Source of the DNA: Chloroflexota bacterium
Lineage (GTDB): Bacteria; Chloroflexota; Anaerolineae; UBA4142
DNA length: 64,000 bases
Direction of reading: 5' to 3'
Assembly (NCBI GenBank): GCA_016208315.1
Contig: JACQYF010000146.1
Location: 1-64,000, forward strand
Under the pieces are notes generated by a model. It was not told where the DNA came from and searched no databases. It saw only the letters and a program-made list of their open reading frames with translations. Shown in pieces: positions 17,348-25,874 of this stretch; position 1 is the first letter of the stretch, and every line of letters begins with the position of its first letter. Position numbers and translations under genes: made by a program.

Positions 17348-17761
17348 TCACCGTGTGTGGCTAAGAATCGTCGCAATAGCCGGACTCAGATAGCTCTTGC
17401 CGGCGTGCAGGGCGTGGATCGCGGCGAGGAGTTCCGCATAATCATCATTCTTGCGAATATAGCCCTTGGCCCCATTCCGCAGAGCTTGTCTCACCTGCGC
17501 CTCCTCGGAGGACATTGCAACAATAAGTACGGGCAAGTCGGCGTGTTTGGCATGAATCCTCGCCGTGGCATCCAGTCCATTCAAGCGCGGCATTTGAACG
17601 TCCATCAAAACAACGTCGGGACTCGTTCGCTCGATCATCTCGATGCCTTCCAGGCCATCGCGCGCTTCGCCGACCACTTGCATGCCGTCGGCCCGTTCCA
17701 ACAGCAGCCGAAAGCCCTGGCGCACAAGCTGATGATCGTCCACAATTAGCACACGAATCAT
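17348..17761 (-). CDS. Second NarL-type receiver lacking the DNA-binding domain
   Basis: 137 aa from MIRVLIVDDH; the track ORF adds 19 codons. AGAAGGTACGACC lies upstream. It has an intact receiver: DD, Asp in VVLMDVQMPRLNG and Lys in YIRKNDD. It ends in GKSYLSPAIATILSHTR, again exactly before the expected LuxR-type helix-turn-helix. It is similar to the neighbouring 16686-17105 product, so the pair probably arose by duplication after or with loss of the output domain. The flanking sequence codes for no HTH in any frame I checked. It may compete for phosphate or bind partner proteins. Confidence 0.8.
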   Translation of the reverse strand: MIRVLIVDDHQLVRQGFRLLLERADGMQVVGEARDGLEGIEMIERTSPDVVLMDVQMPRLNGLDATARIHAKHADLPVLIVAMSSEEAQVRQALRNGAKGYIRKNDDYAELLAAIHALHAGKSYLSPAIATILSHTR

Positions 17762-17796
17762 GGTCGTACCTTCTGGGATTCCAAATTTCGCGGCGG

Positions 17797-17825
17797 AGTA
17801 TACAAATCTTTGCATCAAAAGTCAA
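17797..17825 (-). promoter_or_regulatory. Strong promoter for the second receiver-only regulator
   Basis: Minus-strand TTGACT, 17-bp spacer, TATACT. It is placed back to back with the plus-strand promoter at 17845-17872. Confidence 0.75.
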
Positions 17826-17844
17826 TTAGCGGACGGTCCGAATT

Positions 17845-17872
17845 TTGGCTTTTGAATGACTGGTTGTATACT
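17845..17872 (+). promoter_or_regulatory. Promoter for the 17.9-kb lipoprotein
   Basis: TTGGCT, 16-bp spacer, TATACT, about 47 bases before the ATG. It is divergent from the receiver promoter. Confidence 0.55.
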
Positions 17873-17918
17873 GACCGGCGAAACCGAACACGATGGAGTC
17901 ATAGGAGTGAAACGCACA

Positions 17919-18491
17919 ATGTTCCGGGCTAGTCTGTTTTTGCTCGCCGTCCTGGTCGCCGCTTGCGCCCCCGCTACGCCGACCCCACTCGTAACGCCAA
18001 CGCAGCCCTTGCCGCCAACTGCCACGCCGACGGCGAATTTTAGAGCCACCGAGCAAGTCATCCTCTCGCACGTCTTTGGAACCTTGACCGCCGCCGCCCC
18101 CACGCGCGTCTCGCCGCCTCCCGAATCGCCGGCCGCGACCCCGCGTGTAACCACTGCGCCGGCCCGGGCAACGGTGAGACCGGCTAACACTGTGCCGCCT
18201 CCACCGAGTGGTCCCCAGCCCACGGCCGATCCGTATCTCCCCCAGATTCCAAAGGGGAAAGGAGGCGTGGTCGTCGCCAACTATGTCGGCGGCCGCGATA
18301 CCACCTTTACGATCAACGGCAAGGCCTACATCGTCCCCTCGAACGGCAAACAGCTTATCATCCTCGATCCGGGAGTATACACGTTCTCGGTTCAGATCAT
18401 CGGCGTGAGCGGCGGCGCGTGGTCTGACTCGATGGCGATCAGCGCGGACCAGTACCGGACCTACAACGTAACGGGCAACCCCAATCAGTAA
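17919..18491 (+). CDS. Putative lipoprotein with Pro/Thr linker and small beta domain
   Basis: 190 aa from MFRASLFLLAV; the track start is 21 codons upstream. TAGGAG precedes by 11 bases. The lipobox LAVLVAACAPA is followed by about 90 residues rich in Pro, Thr and Ala. A C-terminal domain (about 115-190) has GGVVVANYVGG, FTINGKAYIV and LDPGVYTFSVQ. That domain looks like a small beta-sandwich that could bind a ligand or cell-surface polymer. It is divergently transcribed from the second receiver-only regulator. Function unknown. Confidence 0.7.
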   Translation: MFRASLFLLAVLVAACAPATPTPLVTPTQPLPPTATPTANFRATEQVILSHVFGTLTAAAPTRVSPPPESPAATPRVTTAPARATVRPANTVPPPPSGPQPTADPYLPQIPKGKGGVVVANYVGGRDTTFTINGKAYIVPSNGKQLIILDPGVYTFSVQIIGVSGGAWSDSMAISADQYRTYNVTGNPNQ

Positions 18492-18530
18492 ACTCGCCAC
18501 CAATGGTGGCGCGTAAACAGTAAACAGTAG

Positions 18531-18636
18531 TTTGACAATGTCACATTCGATTTCCGTAGGCGCAGTGCCTTGTGCCTGCCCGTGCAGGGCGACCACAAGG
18601 GTACGCCCCTACGAAGGAATCTGACATTGTCAAAGT
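18531..18636. repeat. MITE-like element with outer inverted repeat
   Basis: The outer arms (TTTGACAATGTCA at 18531 and its complement ending near 18635) flank an inner palindromic element at 18556-18612. The inner element starts GTAGGCGCAGTG and ends GCCCCTAC. In reverse orientation the inner element matches the repeat at 51017-51126. Word tracts adjoin it: TAAACAG repeats before and TCCGATTG repeats after (18653-18690). Confidence 0.8.
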
Positions 18637-18689
18637 AGTCAGTAGCCAGATTTCCGATTGTCCGATTGTCCGATTGCCGGATTGACCGA

Positions 18690-20204
18690 TCACACCGGTA
18701 TGCGCCCATAGACACCCGTCAATTCCGCCAGCCGCGTGGCGATGTCGCCCCTCAGTTGCCCCGGCAAGAGCCGCCAACACCAGTTCGGCGCGCCGATCGT
18801 GCTCGGCGTATTCATCCGCGCCCAGTGCCCCAAACTCAACACATCCTGCGCGGTCGTTATCGCGGTATCGGCGACCGAAGACCAACCCAACCGGATCAAG
18901 TCCCACGCAATATCCGAGCCATCGCTGCGTAAGTAGCGCCGCGCATTATCGCGTTCCTGTTCAGTCGAGGTCACCTGGTACCAGCCGGCCGCGGTATCGT
19001 TGTCGTGCGTGCCGGTATAGACGACGAAATCGCGGCGAAAGTTATGAGGGAGAAAAGGGTCGCTTGAGCCATCGCTAAACGCGAAACTCAACACCTTCAT
19101 GCCTGGGAAGCCGAACTCGGCTTGGAGCGCGTCCACCCCCGCGCGCGACTCGGGCGTGAAATCGCCCAGGTCTTCGGCGATGATCGAAACGTCGCCCAGC
19201 GCGGCGGCAACCGCGTGGAACAAGTCTGCGCCCGGTCCGTACAGCCAGCGCCCTTTAACCGCCGTCTTTTCCCCGGCCGGCACCTCCCAGTAATTGTAGA
19301 AACCGCGAAAGTGATCAATGCGGACAACGTCCGCTTGCGTCAAGGCCATGCGAAACCGCGCCAACCACCAGTCATAGCCGTCTTGCTTCAACACATCCCA
19401 GCGATAAATCGGATGTCCCCACAGTTGCCCGGTCTTGGAAAAGTAATCCGGCGGTACGCCCGAGACGACCGTCGGCTCAAGGTCCTCGTCAAAGTGAAAT
19501 AGCCCCGCGTTCGCCCACACATCGGAACTGTCGTCCGCAACGTAGAGCGGAATATCGCCGATTATGCGGATGCCGCGCGCGTTCGCATAACGCTTGACGG
19601 CCAGACACTGCTCAAAGAACTGCCACTGCCGATATTTGTGCTTTTCGATTTCGTCCGCCAACGCTTGGCGCGCGCGCGCCAACGCCGCGGGTTGGCGGCG
19701 CGCAAACTCCGGTTCCCAGTCATGCCACGGATGCAGTTGGTGCGCTTCTTTCAACGCCATAAAGAGCGCGAAATCGTCCAGCCACGCGGACTGCTCGCGG
19801 CAAAAACGCTCGAACGACGCGCGCTGATCGCCGGAAGGTTGAGCGCGAAAGCCGGCGAAGGCGCGGTCGAGCAGTTCGCTTTTGTAAGGAATTACCCGCC
19901 CAAAGTCAACGCAATCGGCGGGGAAGGCGGGGACGTTTTGCAGGTCGGTTGTCGAAAGATGTCCGGCCGCGACCAGTTTCTCGGGCGAGATGAGCATTGG
20001 ATTGCCGGCAAATGCGGAGAGACCCTGATAGGGCGAATCGCCATAGCCGGTGGGACTGAGCGGCAAGACTTGCCAATAGGTCTGTCGCGCGCTCGCGAGG
20101 AAATCAACAAAGCGATACGCGGCATCCCCCAAATCGCCAATGCCGAAGGGGCCGGGGAGCGAGGTCGGGTGCAGCAAGATCCCACTGCGGCGCGGAAATT
20201 TCAT
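18690..20204 (-). CDS. malQ: 4-alpha-glucanotransferase (amylomaltase)
   Basis: 504 aa from MKFPRRSGIL, chosen for GGAGG upstream; the track ORF is 15 codons longer. This is a GH77 amylomaltase, transferring alpha-1,4-glucan segments between maltodextrins in the cytoplasm. Motifs: SGILLHPTSLPGPFGIGDLG at the N-terminus, the nucleophile Asp in VVRIDHFRGF, the acid/base Glu in IIAEDLGDF and the third Asp in YTGTHDNDT. Length is normal for the family. It stands alone here; no other glycogen or maltose gene is adjacent. A -10-like TAGAAT lies upstream on the minus strand but I could not pair it with a good -35. Confidence 0.95.
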   Translation of the reverse strand: MKFPRRSGILLHPTSLPGPFGIGDLGDAAYRFVDFLASARQTYWQVLPLSPTGYGDSPYQGLSAFAGNPMLISPEKLVAAGHLSTTDLQNVPAFPADCVDFGRVIPYKSELLDRAFAGFRAQPSGDQRASFERFCREQSAWLDDFALFMALKEAHQLHPWHDWEPEFARRQPAALARARQALADEIEKHKYRQWQFFEQCLAVKRYANARGIRIIGDIPLYVADDSSDVWANAGLFHFDEDLEPTVVSGVPPDYFSKTGQLWGHPIYRWDVLKQDGYDWWLARFRMALTQADVVRIDHFRGFYNYWEVPAGEKTAVKGRWLYGPGADLFHAVAAALGDVSIIAEDLGDFTPESRAGVDALQAEFGFPGMKVLSFAFSDGSSDPFLPHNFRRDFVVYTGTHDNDTAAGWYQVTSTEQERDNARRYLRSDGSDIAWDLIRLGWSSVADTAITTAQDVLSLGHWARMNTPSTIGAPNWCWRLLPGQLRGDIATRLAELTGVYGRIPV

Positions 20205-20294
20205 CCTGGAATCCTCCGTGGTCTGTGTCTTCGATCGCGATTCTATCATAGATTCAGGCGCGGAGAAAGCGGGCAGGTTGTCAGTGGGCAGGTT

Positions 20295-20390
20295 GTCATT
20301 GCGAGCGTACTTTGCGAAGCAATCTTCCTCTTCGCATCAGGGTAACAGGACGATGGTGAAGATTGCTTCGCACAAACCGCTCGCAATGAC
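20295..20390. repeat. MITE-like inverted repeat, GTCATTGCGAGCG family, copy 1
   Basis: Perfect 13-bp terminal repeats GTCATTGCGAGCG/CGCTCGCAATGAC enclose a second inverted pair (GAAGCAATCTTC/GAAGATTGCTTC). Copy 2 is at 22849-22948 and a half copy at 39178-39240. The family encodes no protein. Confidence 0.85.
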
Positions 20391-20453
20391 AAGGCGCTGA
20401 AGTCGGTAACGCGGCTGTCCGCGCCCCGTTTAACTCTATACGAGACAACGAAA

Positions 20454-20864
20454 ATGGACTGGCCTTTATCACAAGACGCAACCGTTCTCTTGTCAGCAGT
20501 TCTCTTGCTACTGGGCAGCATCCTCCTCATCGCGCTCGTGCTCATCGTCTGGGCCGTCTGGGCGATTCGCCGGATTGACCTGCCGCCCGGCGCGGACTAT
20601 ATCACCGCGCTGCGTGCGACGCCGCTGGTTGTCGTCATCATTCTTGATCTGCTCGACGCAAGTCTGGACATTTTCTCCGCGCCAATCACGTGGTTCCTGC
20701 TTGGACGCCTCGGCCTCGCGCCGCTGCGCGGGGTTGCCGTTATCGAAGGCCTCATCCCCTTGACGAATTTTATCCCACTGATGACAATCTCCTGGCTCTA
20801 TGCGCGTTTCATTGCCACCGAGGACAACCCCTTTCCAGTTGAGAGATTGCGGCTGCATCGTTGA
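20454..20864 (+). CDS. Small integral membrane protein of unknown function
   Basis: 136 aa. The N-terminal hydrophobic segment (LLSAVLLLLGSILLIALVLIVWAVW, about 12-38) is a clear transmembrane helix. A second hydrophobic stretch (VVVIILDLLDASLDIFSAPITWFLL, about 58-85) and a third (GVAVIEGLIPLTNFIPLMTISWLYA) follow. No recognised domain. No strong ribosome site is seen. It sits 46 bp before the ABC exporter on the same strand, so a link to it is possible, but the exporter has its own promoter. Confidence 0.65.
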   Translation: MDWPLSQDATVLLSAVLLLLGSILLIALVLIVWAVWAIRRIDLPPGADYITALRATPLVVVIILDLLDASLDIFSAPITWFLLGRLGLAPLRGVAVIEGLIPLTNFIPLMTISWLYARFIATEDNPFPVERLRLHR

Positions 20865-20894
20865 AATTCGTTGAGGCCGAACCCACTCAGATTG

Positions 20895-20903
20895 TGCTAT
20901 AAT
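20895..20903 (+). promoter_or_regulatory. Extended -10 promoter giving a probably leaderless mRNA
   Basis: TGCTATAAT is a perfect TATAAT with the extended TG motif. The -10 box ends 7 bases before the ATG of the exporter, so transcription should begin at or next to the A of the start codon. No Shine-Dalgarno site lies between. Confidence 0.65.
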
Positions 20904-20910
20904 CAGCGTC

Positions 20911-22758
20911 ATGCAAAATCGTTGGCAAGAATTCAGACGCTGGTTTGACGAGCGCCGCGCGAACGTTCAGGATTCCACCCGAAACATCCGCCGCGCGTTC
21001 GGTCTCGTTTGGCGCGCACATCCACCCTCCGCGATGGCGATGGCCGGCTGCACCGTCGTCGGCGCGTTCCTGCCGGCCGGGCAGGCCTGGGTCGGCAAGC
21101 TGATCGTGGACGCGGTGGTGAACGCGATTAACACGCGCACCCCTCCGGAAGCTGGATTGCAGGTAGTCCTCCCGCTGCTCGTGGCGGAATTTGTTCTGCT
21201 GCTGCTCCAAGCCGTGAACAACCAAGCGCGCACGCTCGCCGAGCATATCCTGCACGCGCAGATGAACCTGGCGATCAACACGCGCATCATCCGTAAGGCG
21301 CTCGAACTTGATCTCACCCATTTCGAAAACCCCGACTATTACGACAAGCTTCAGAACGCGCGGCGCGAGGCCGATTGGCGCGGGCTGCAGATCGCGAACG
21401 GGAGTTTCTTTCTCGTCCAGAATGTTCTGACGTTACTCTCGTTCGGCGCGCTCTTGTTTCGCTTTAGCCCGCTGCTGGCGCTCATCCTCTTTCTCGCGAC
21501 GATCCCCGCGTTTATCGCGCAGAGCCGCTATGCCGAGTTGACCTTTCGCGTGCTCTCGTGGCGCGCGCCGGAAGCGCGGCAGCTCAACTATCTCGAACAC
21601 CTGCTCACCGACTATGATGCGGTCAAAGAGATCAAGTTGTTCGGTTTGGGCGAGCCGCTGCTCGCGCGCTATGCCAAGCTCTTTTGGAAATTCCTGCAAG
21701 AAGACCAAGCGATTGCGCGCGGGCGCAGTCTGGCTTCCGTCGGTTGGGGCCTGATCGCCACGTTTTCCTATTACGGGTCGTACGCGTGGATCGTGTGGCG
21801 CGCGGTCGGCGGCGCGATCACGCTGGGCGATATGACGCTCTATCTCGGCATTTTCCGCAGCAGCCAATCCACATTCGAATCCATCTTTTACGGCTTGAGC
21901 GAGCTGTACGAGAACGGGTTGTTCATGAGCAACCTGTTTAAATTCCTCGAACTCGAGCCGCAGATGCCGGTAGCCCTTCATCCCGTGTCCATGCCGAGCA
22001 AGATTCGGCGCGGCATCGAGTTTCGAAATGTTTCGTTCAAGTATTCTAATCAAGAAACCTGGGCGCTGCGCGACGTGAATCTCACGATTCGGCCCGGCGA
22101 AAAGATCGCGCTGGTCGGTCCGAACGGCGCGGGCAAGACGACGCTGATCAAGCTGCTGACGCGTTTGTACGATCCGACCGTGGGACAGGTCTTGCTCGAC
22201 GGCGTGGACTTGAGGGAGTATGATTTGCGCGAGTTGCGCCAGAGCATCGGCGTGATCTTTCAGGATTTCGTCCGCTACCATCTGACCGCCGCGGAAAACG
22301 TTGGTTTCGGACAAATCGAACGACTGGACGACCGGGCGCGCATCGTCAACTCGGCGGAAAAGAGCGGCGCGCACAATCTCATCACCTCGTTGCCGGAGGG
22401 ATATGAGACGACGCTGGGGCGATGGTTTTGGAAGGGCCGCGATCTGTCGGGCGGTGAGTGGCAAAAGATCGCGCTGGCGCGCGCGTTCATGCGCGATTGC
22501 GAGGTCCTCGTGCTCGACGAGCCAACTGCCGCGCTCGACGCCGAGAACGAGATGCGCGTCTTTCAGCAATTTCGCGAACTGACGAACGACAAGACCGCCG
22601 TCCTCATTAGCCATCGCTTTTCGACCGTGCGGATGGCAGATCGAATCTTTGTGATCGAAGACGGACACGTGAGCGAGCAGGGGACGCACGGGGAACTGTT
22701 GGAAGTCGGTGGAACGTACGCGCGCCTGTTCAATCTCCAAGCCGAGTCGTATCGGTAG
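20911..22758 (+). CDS. ABC exporter half-transporter (membrane domain plus ATPase)
   Basis: 615 aa. Residues 30-345 form a six-helix type-1 exporter domain (AGCTVVGAFLPAGQAWVG, VVLPLLVAEFVLLLL, LLALILFLATIPAFIA). Residues 365-610 are the ATPase: Walker A GPNGAGKTTL, signature LSGGEWQKIALARA, Walker B VLVLDEPTAALD and switch His in LISHRFST. It works as a homodimer or with a partner, exporting lipid, peptide or drug; the substrate cannot be read from sequence. Transcription appears leaderless from the -10 at 20898. The TAG stop overlaps the first word of the AGTCAATT tandem repeat that follows. Confidence 0.9.
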   Translation: MQNRWQEFRRWFDERRANVQDSTRNIRRAFGLVWRAHPPSAMAMAGCTVVGAFLPAGQAWVGKLIVDAVVNAINTRTPPEAGLQVVLPLLVAEFVLLLLQAVNNQARTLAEHILHAQMNLAINTRIIRKALELDLTHFENPDYYDKLQNARREADWRGLQIANGSFFLVQNVLTLLSFGALLFRFSPLLALILFLATIPAFIAQSRYAELTFRVLSWRAPEARQLNYLEHLLTDYDAVKEIKLFGLGEPLLARYAKLFWKFLQEDQAIARGRSLASVGWGLIATFSYYGSYAWIVWRAVGGAITLGDMTLYLGIFRSSQSTFESIFYGLSELYENGLFMSNLFKFLELEPQMPVALHPVSMPSKIRRGIEFRNVSFKYSNQETWALRDVNLTIRPGEKIALVGPNGAGKTTLIKLLTRLYDPTVGQVLLDGVDLREYDLRELRQSIGVIFQDFVRYHLTAAENVGFGQIERLDDRARIVNSAEKSGAHNLITSLPEGYETTLGRWFWKGRDLSGGEWQKIALARAFMRDCEVLVLDEPTAALDAENEMRVFQQFRELTNDKTAVLISHRFSTVRMADRIFVIEDGHVSEQGTHGELLEVGGTYARLFNLQAESYR

Positions 22759-22806
22759 TCAATTAGTCAATTAGTCAATTAGTCGAGTAGTCAATCAGTC
22801 AATTAG
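22757..22806. repeat. Direct tandem word repeat AGTCAATT
   Basis: Three or more copies of AGTCAATT start at the stop codon of the exporter gene and degrade towards 22800. Unlike the 16.6-kb copy there is no second, complementary arm. The word supplies the TAG stop. Confidence 0.75.
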
Positions 22807-22848
22807 GCGACCAGGAACTATAGGGTCTTGGCAAAGCCGCGGGTGTTT

Positions 22849-22948
22849 GTCATTGCGAGCGGTTTTTGCGAAGCAATCTTCCTCTTTGCATCGGCGTTTA
22901 ATGACATTGAGGAAGATTGCTTCGGGCAAAAACCGCCCTCGCAATGAC
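22849..22948. repeat. MITE-like inverted repeat, GTCATTGCGAGCG family, copy 2
   Basis: GTCATTGCGAGCGGTTTTTG is paired with AAAAACCG...CTCGCAATGAC at the far end. The inner pair GAAGCAATCTTCCTC/GAGGAAGATTGCTTC matches copy 1 at 20295. It lies upstream of the iron-sulphur subunit gene and ends about 15 bases before its ATG. Confidence 0.85.
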
Positions 22949-22963
22949 ATGTGGAGATCTTAC

Positions 22964-23470
22964 ATGACCGACACACTAATCTATGGCCCCGGACGCACTG
23001 CAATCAAACTGCAAATCAATGGACAAGAGTATTTGCTCGATGTCCTCCCGATCCAAACCCTAGCCGAGATTCTGCGTAATCAACTCGGGTTGACCGGCAC
23101 GAAAGTTGTCTGCGGGATGGGCGACTGCGGCGCATGTACCGTGCTGCTCGACGGCAAGCCGGTGTACGCGTGCCTGCAACTCGCGATAGACTGCCAGGGG
23201 CGCGCGATCACGACGATTGAAGGACTGGCGCGCGACGGCGAACTGCATCCGGTGCAGCAAGCGTTCATCGCCGAAGATGCTTTTCAATGCGGCTATTGTA
23301 CATCGGGGCAGGTGTTGACGCTGGTCGCGTTCCTCGCAGACCATCCCGACGCGGACGCCGGCGCGATCCGCCAAGCCGTCGCGGGCAACCTCTGCCGCTG
23401 CGGCGCGTACCCCAAGATTGTGAGAGCGGGGCTGCGCGCGAGGCAGTTAACATTTAACAGTAAACAGTAA
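22964..23470 (+). CDS. Molybdenum hydroxylase [2Fe-2S] subunit
   Basis: 168 aa from MTDTLIYGPG, chosen for GTGGAGATC upstream; the track start lies inside the preceding MITE. An N-terminal plant-type [2Fe-2S] ferredoxin fold (CGMGDCGACTVLLDGKPVYAC) is followed by the helical [2Fe-2S]-binding domain (QCGYCTSGQVL, GNLCRCGAYP). It is the electron-transfer subunit of a xanthine dehydrogenase/aldehyde oxidase-type enzyme with the next two genes. The last residues (RQLTFNSKQ) and the stop codon come from the word-repeat tract that fills the gap to the large subunit. Confidence 0.92.
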   Translation: MTDTLIYGPGRTAIKLQINGQEYLLDVLPIQTLAEILRNQLGLTGTKVVCGMGDCGACTVLLDGKPVYACLQLAIDCQGRAITTIEGLARDGELHPVQQAFIAEDAFQCGYCTSGQVLTLVAFLADHPDADAGAIRQAVAGNLCRCGAYPKIVRAGLRARQLTFNSKQ

Positions 23471-23541
23471 CCAGTGGACACTGAACACTGGATACTGAAT
23501 ACTGAAAACTGTTGACTGCTGACTGTTAACTGTTCACTGGG
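23443..23541. repeat. Word palindrome of AACAGT/ACTGTT type
   Basis: AACAGTAAACAGTAACCAGTG on the left is answered by GACTGTTAACTGTTCACTGG on the right, with CACTGAACACTGGATACTGA between. It starts within the iron-sulphur subunit gene, supplies its stop, and ends a few bases before the large-subunit ATG, replacing any clear Shine-Dalgarno site. Confidence 0.8.
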
Positions 23542-23549
23542 GTTGAACA

Positions 23550-25874
23550 ATGGCCAAACTCATCCGAACTCGCATTGACATCGAAGGACGCATCAGCGAA
23601 GAGCTGGCGCTGGTGGAAGAGCCGCGCACGACGGCGTGGGACGTGGAAGAGGAGCTGAACGTCGTCGGCAAGCCAATTCCGCGCATTGATGGCGATCAAC
23701 GCGTGAGCGGTGGGGCGCGCTTCCCGTCTGACATCCAGTTGCCCGGCATGTTGCACGCGAAATTTCTCCGCAGCCCGCATCCCCACGCACGCGTGCTGCG
23801 CGTCGACACGTCGCGCGCGGAGAAATTGCCGGGAGTGCGCGCGGTTATCAGTCGCAACAACGCGCCGACCACGGAGTGGCGAAATAGCCAGCCGATATTT
23901 GGCGATAGCGTGCGCTATGCCGGCGATGAGGTCGCGGCGGTCGCGGCGGACAATATCGCCATTGCACGGCAGGCGGTCAAACTGATTCAAGTGCAGTACG
24001 AGCCGCTGACGTTCGTCCTCGATCCCGAAGCGGCTCTGCGCCCCGATGCGGTGAAACTTTATCCTAATGGCAATCTGCTCGACGGCAAACCGGACGAATA
24101 TGCCAGGGGCGATGTCGAGAAGGCGTTCAAGCAAGCCGATGTGATCGTGGAAGGCGTGTTCGAGACGCCAACCCAAATGCACAACTCGCTCGAAACCCAC
24201 GGCTCGGTAGTCACCTGGGAAGGCGACCAACTCACGATTTACGACTCGACCCAATACATACATGGCGTGCGCGACCGCGTCGCCGATTGGTTCGGGTTAC
24301 CCAAGAACAAGGTGCGCGTCATCAAGCAGTTTATGGGCGGCGGCTTTGGCAGCAAGGGCAGCGCGGGCAAATACACAGTCGTCGCCGCGCTGCTGGCGAA
24401 ACGCACGGGCCGCCCGGTTCGCCTATTCCTCGACCGCACCGAAGAGAATCTCGCCGCAGGCCATCGTTCCTTGTCGCGGCAGTATCTCAAAATCGGCGCG
24501 AAACGTGATGGCACGCTGGTCGCGATGGAATTGACGGGCTACCAACCGCTTGGCGCGTACGCGTCGTGGGGCGCGTCGGTGGGCGGACCGATGCGCGAAT
24601 TGTACGACTGCAAGAACGTGAGGACGCGCGAGTACCTGGCCCTCACCAATGCCGGATCATTCGCGCCGTTTCGCGCGCCGGGGTACGTGGAAGGCATGTT
24701 CGCGCTCGAGGTGTTGATGGACGAGTTGGCGGTCAAACTGCAAGTGGATCCGCTCGAACTGCGAATCAAGAATTATGCGCGCCGCGCGCCGATCAGCAAA
24801 TTGCCGTTTTCGTCCAACGGCTTGCTTGACGCGTATCAGGAAGGCGCGCGTGCCATCGGTTGGGAGCGGCGCGGCACGGTAGGGTACGGTCGCCGTACCG
24901 TACCTGGCGGGCCGATTCGCCGCGGGATCGGGATGGCAAGCCAGATTTGGAGCGGCGCGGGCGGGCCGCCGTCCTATGCCCAGGTCAAAATCCATCCCGA
25001 CGCCAGCGTAACGGTGATAACGGGGACTCAGGACATCGGCACGGGCACGAAGACGATTCTCGCGCAAATTGCCGCCGAGGAACTGGGCCTACCGTTAAAG
25101 AGCATTCGCGTCGAAATCGGCGATACGCAGTGGGGCCTGTACTCCCAGATTTCTGCCGGCAGCATGACCGCTGCATCGGTCGGCCCCGCGGTACGCGAAG
25201 CCGCGGCGGATGCCAAAGCGCAACTGCTCAAGGTCGCATCCCAGTTCTTGAGGGTCAGACGCAAAGGTCTGACGCTGCGCGACGGAATCCTGCGCGGCGA
25301 AAAGCGCGGCAAGCCGGTGGAGACGCCGCTCGCCGACGTGATGGGCGAACTGGGCGACGTGATGATCGTGGGTCACGGTTCGCGCGCGCCGAATCCGTCG
25401 AACGTCGAGATTCACACGTTTGGCGCGCAATTTGCCGAGATCGAGGTGGACGTCGAAACGGGCGTCGTGCGCGTCGTCAAGATCGTCGCGTCGCACGACG
25501 TAGGACGCGTACTCAATCCGCTCACGCTGTCGAGCCAAATCGAGGGCGGGGTGATCCAGGGGTTGGGGTTCGCGCTGATGGAGCAGCAACTGACGGATGC
25601 GAACACGGGCGCGGTAGTGAATCCGAATCTGGAGGGTTACCGCATTCCGACGATGCTCGACATTCCAGAGATCGAGGTGCGAATGATTGACCGCGCCGAC
25701 GTTCGGATCAACAACCTCGGTGCGAAAGGCGCGGGCGAGCCGCCGATCATCCCGACCGCGCCTGCGATTGTGAATGCGGTGCGCGATGCCATCGGCATCT
25801 CGTTTCACCAACTACCGCTCACGCCCGACCGCGTGCTCGATGCGCTCGAGAAGGCAGAGAAAAATGCCATTTGA
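23550..25874 (+). CDS. Molybdopterin-binding catalytic subunit of an aldehyde/xanthine oxidase-type hydroxylase
   Basis: 774 aa. Residues 40-150 are the aldehyde oxidase a/b hammerhead domain and the rest binds the Mo-pterin cytosine dinucleotide cofactor. Motifs: MGGGFGSKGSAG, the FRAPGYVEG loop, SQIEGGVIQGLG and the catalytic Glu in GAKGAGEPP. The carbon monoxide dehydrogenase loop AYRCSFR is absent, so CO oxidation is unlikely. A purine, aldehyde or aromatic substrate is more plausible. An in-frame palindrome (GGTACGG/CCGTACC, 24893-24909) encodes part of GTVGYGRRTVPG. No clear ribosome site precedes the start. It overlaps the FAD subunit by 11 bp. Confidence 0.9.
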   Translation: MAKLIRTRIDIEGRISEELALVEEPRTTAWDVEEELNVVGKPIPRIDGDQRVSGGARFPSDIQLPGMLHAKFLRSPHPHARVLRVDTSRAEKLPGVRAVISRNNAPTTEWRNSQPIFGDSVRYAGDEVAAVAADNIAIARQAVKLIQVQYEPLTFVLDPEAALRPDAVKLYPNGNLLDGKPDEYARGDVEKAFKQADVIVEGVFETPTQMHNSLETHGSVVTWEGDQLTIYDSTQYIHGVRDRVADWFGLPKNKVRVIKQFMGGGFGSKGSAGKYTVVAALLAKRTGRPVRLFLDRTEENLAAGHRSLSRQYLKIGAKRDGTLVAMELTGYQPLGAYASWGASVGGPMRELYDCKNVRTREYLALTNAGSFAPFRAPGYVEGMFALEVLMDELAVKLQVDPLELRIKNYARRAPISKLPFSSNGLLDAYQEGARAIGWERRGTVGYGRRTVPGGPIRRGIGMASQIWSGAGGPPSYAQVKIHPDASVTVITGTQDIGTGTKTILAQIAAEELGLPLKSIRVEIGDTQWGLYSQISAGSMTAASVGPAVREAAADAKAQLLKVASQFLRVRRKGLTLRDGILRGEKRGKPVETPLADVMGELGDVMIVGHGSRAPNPSNVEIHTFGAQFAEIEVDVETGVVRVVKIVASHDVGRVLNPLTLSSQIEGGVIQGLGFALMEQQLTDANTGAVVNPNLEGYRIPTMLDIPEIEVRMIDRADVRINNLGAKGAGEPPIIPTAPAIVNAVRDAIGISFHQLPLTPDRVLDALEKAEKNAI
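24893..24909. repeat. In-frame short palindrome in the large-subunit gene
   Basis: GGTACGG and CCGTACC (7 bp, perfect, 3-nt loop) lie inside the coding sequence, in a Gly/Arg-rich surface-type segment before GPIRRGIGMA. This may be a remnant of an inserted palindrome or chance. Confidence 0.4.

Noticed and set aside
17119-17376. Lost LuxR helix-turn-helix downstream of the second receiver
   Set aside because: The frame downstream of the stop encodes low-complexity Ser/Pro/Arg repeat sequence, not an HTH.
23550-25874. Aerobic CO dehydrogenase large subunit (CoxL)
   Set aside because: The form I active-site loop AYRCSFR is absent; the loop reads APFRAPGY, and the FAD subunit has an extra Cys cluster.
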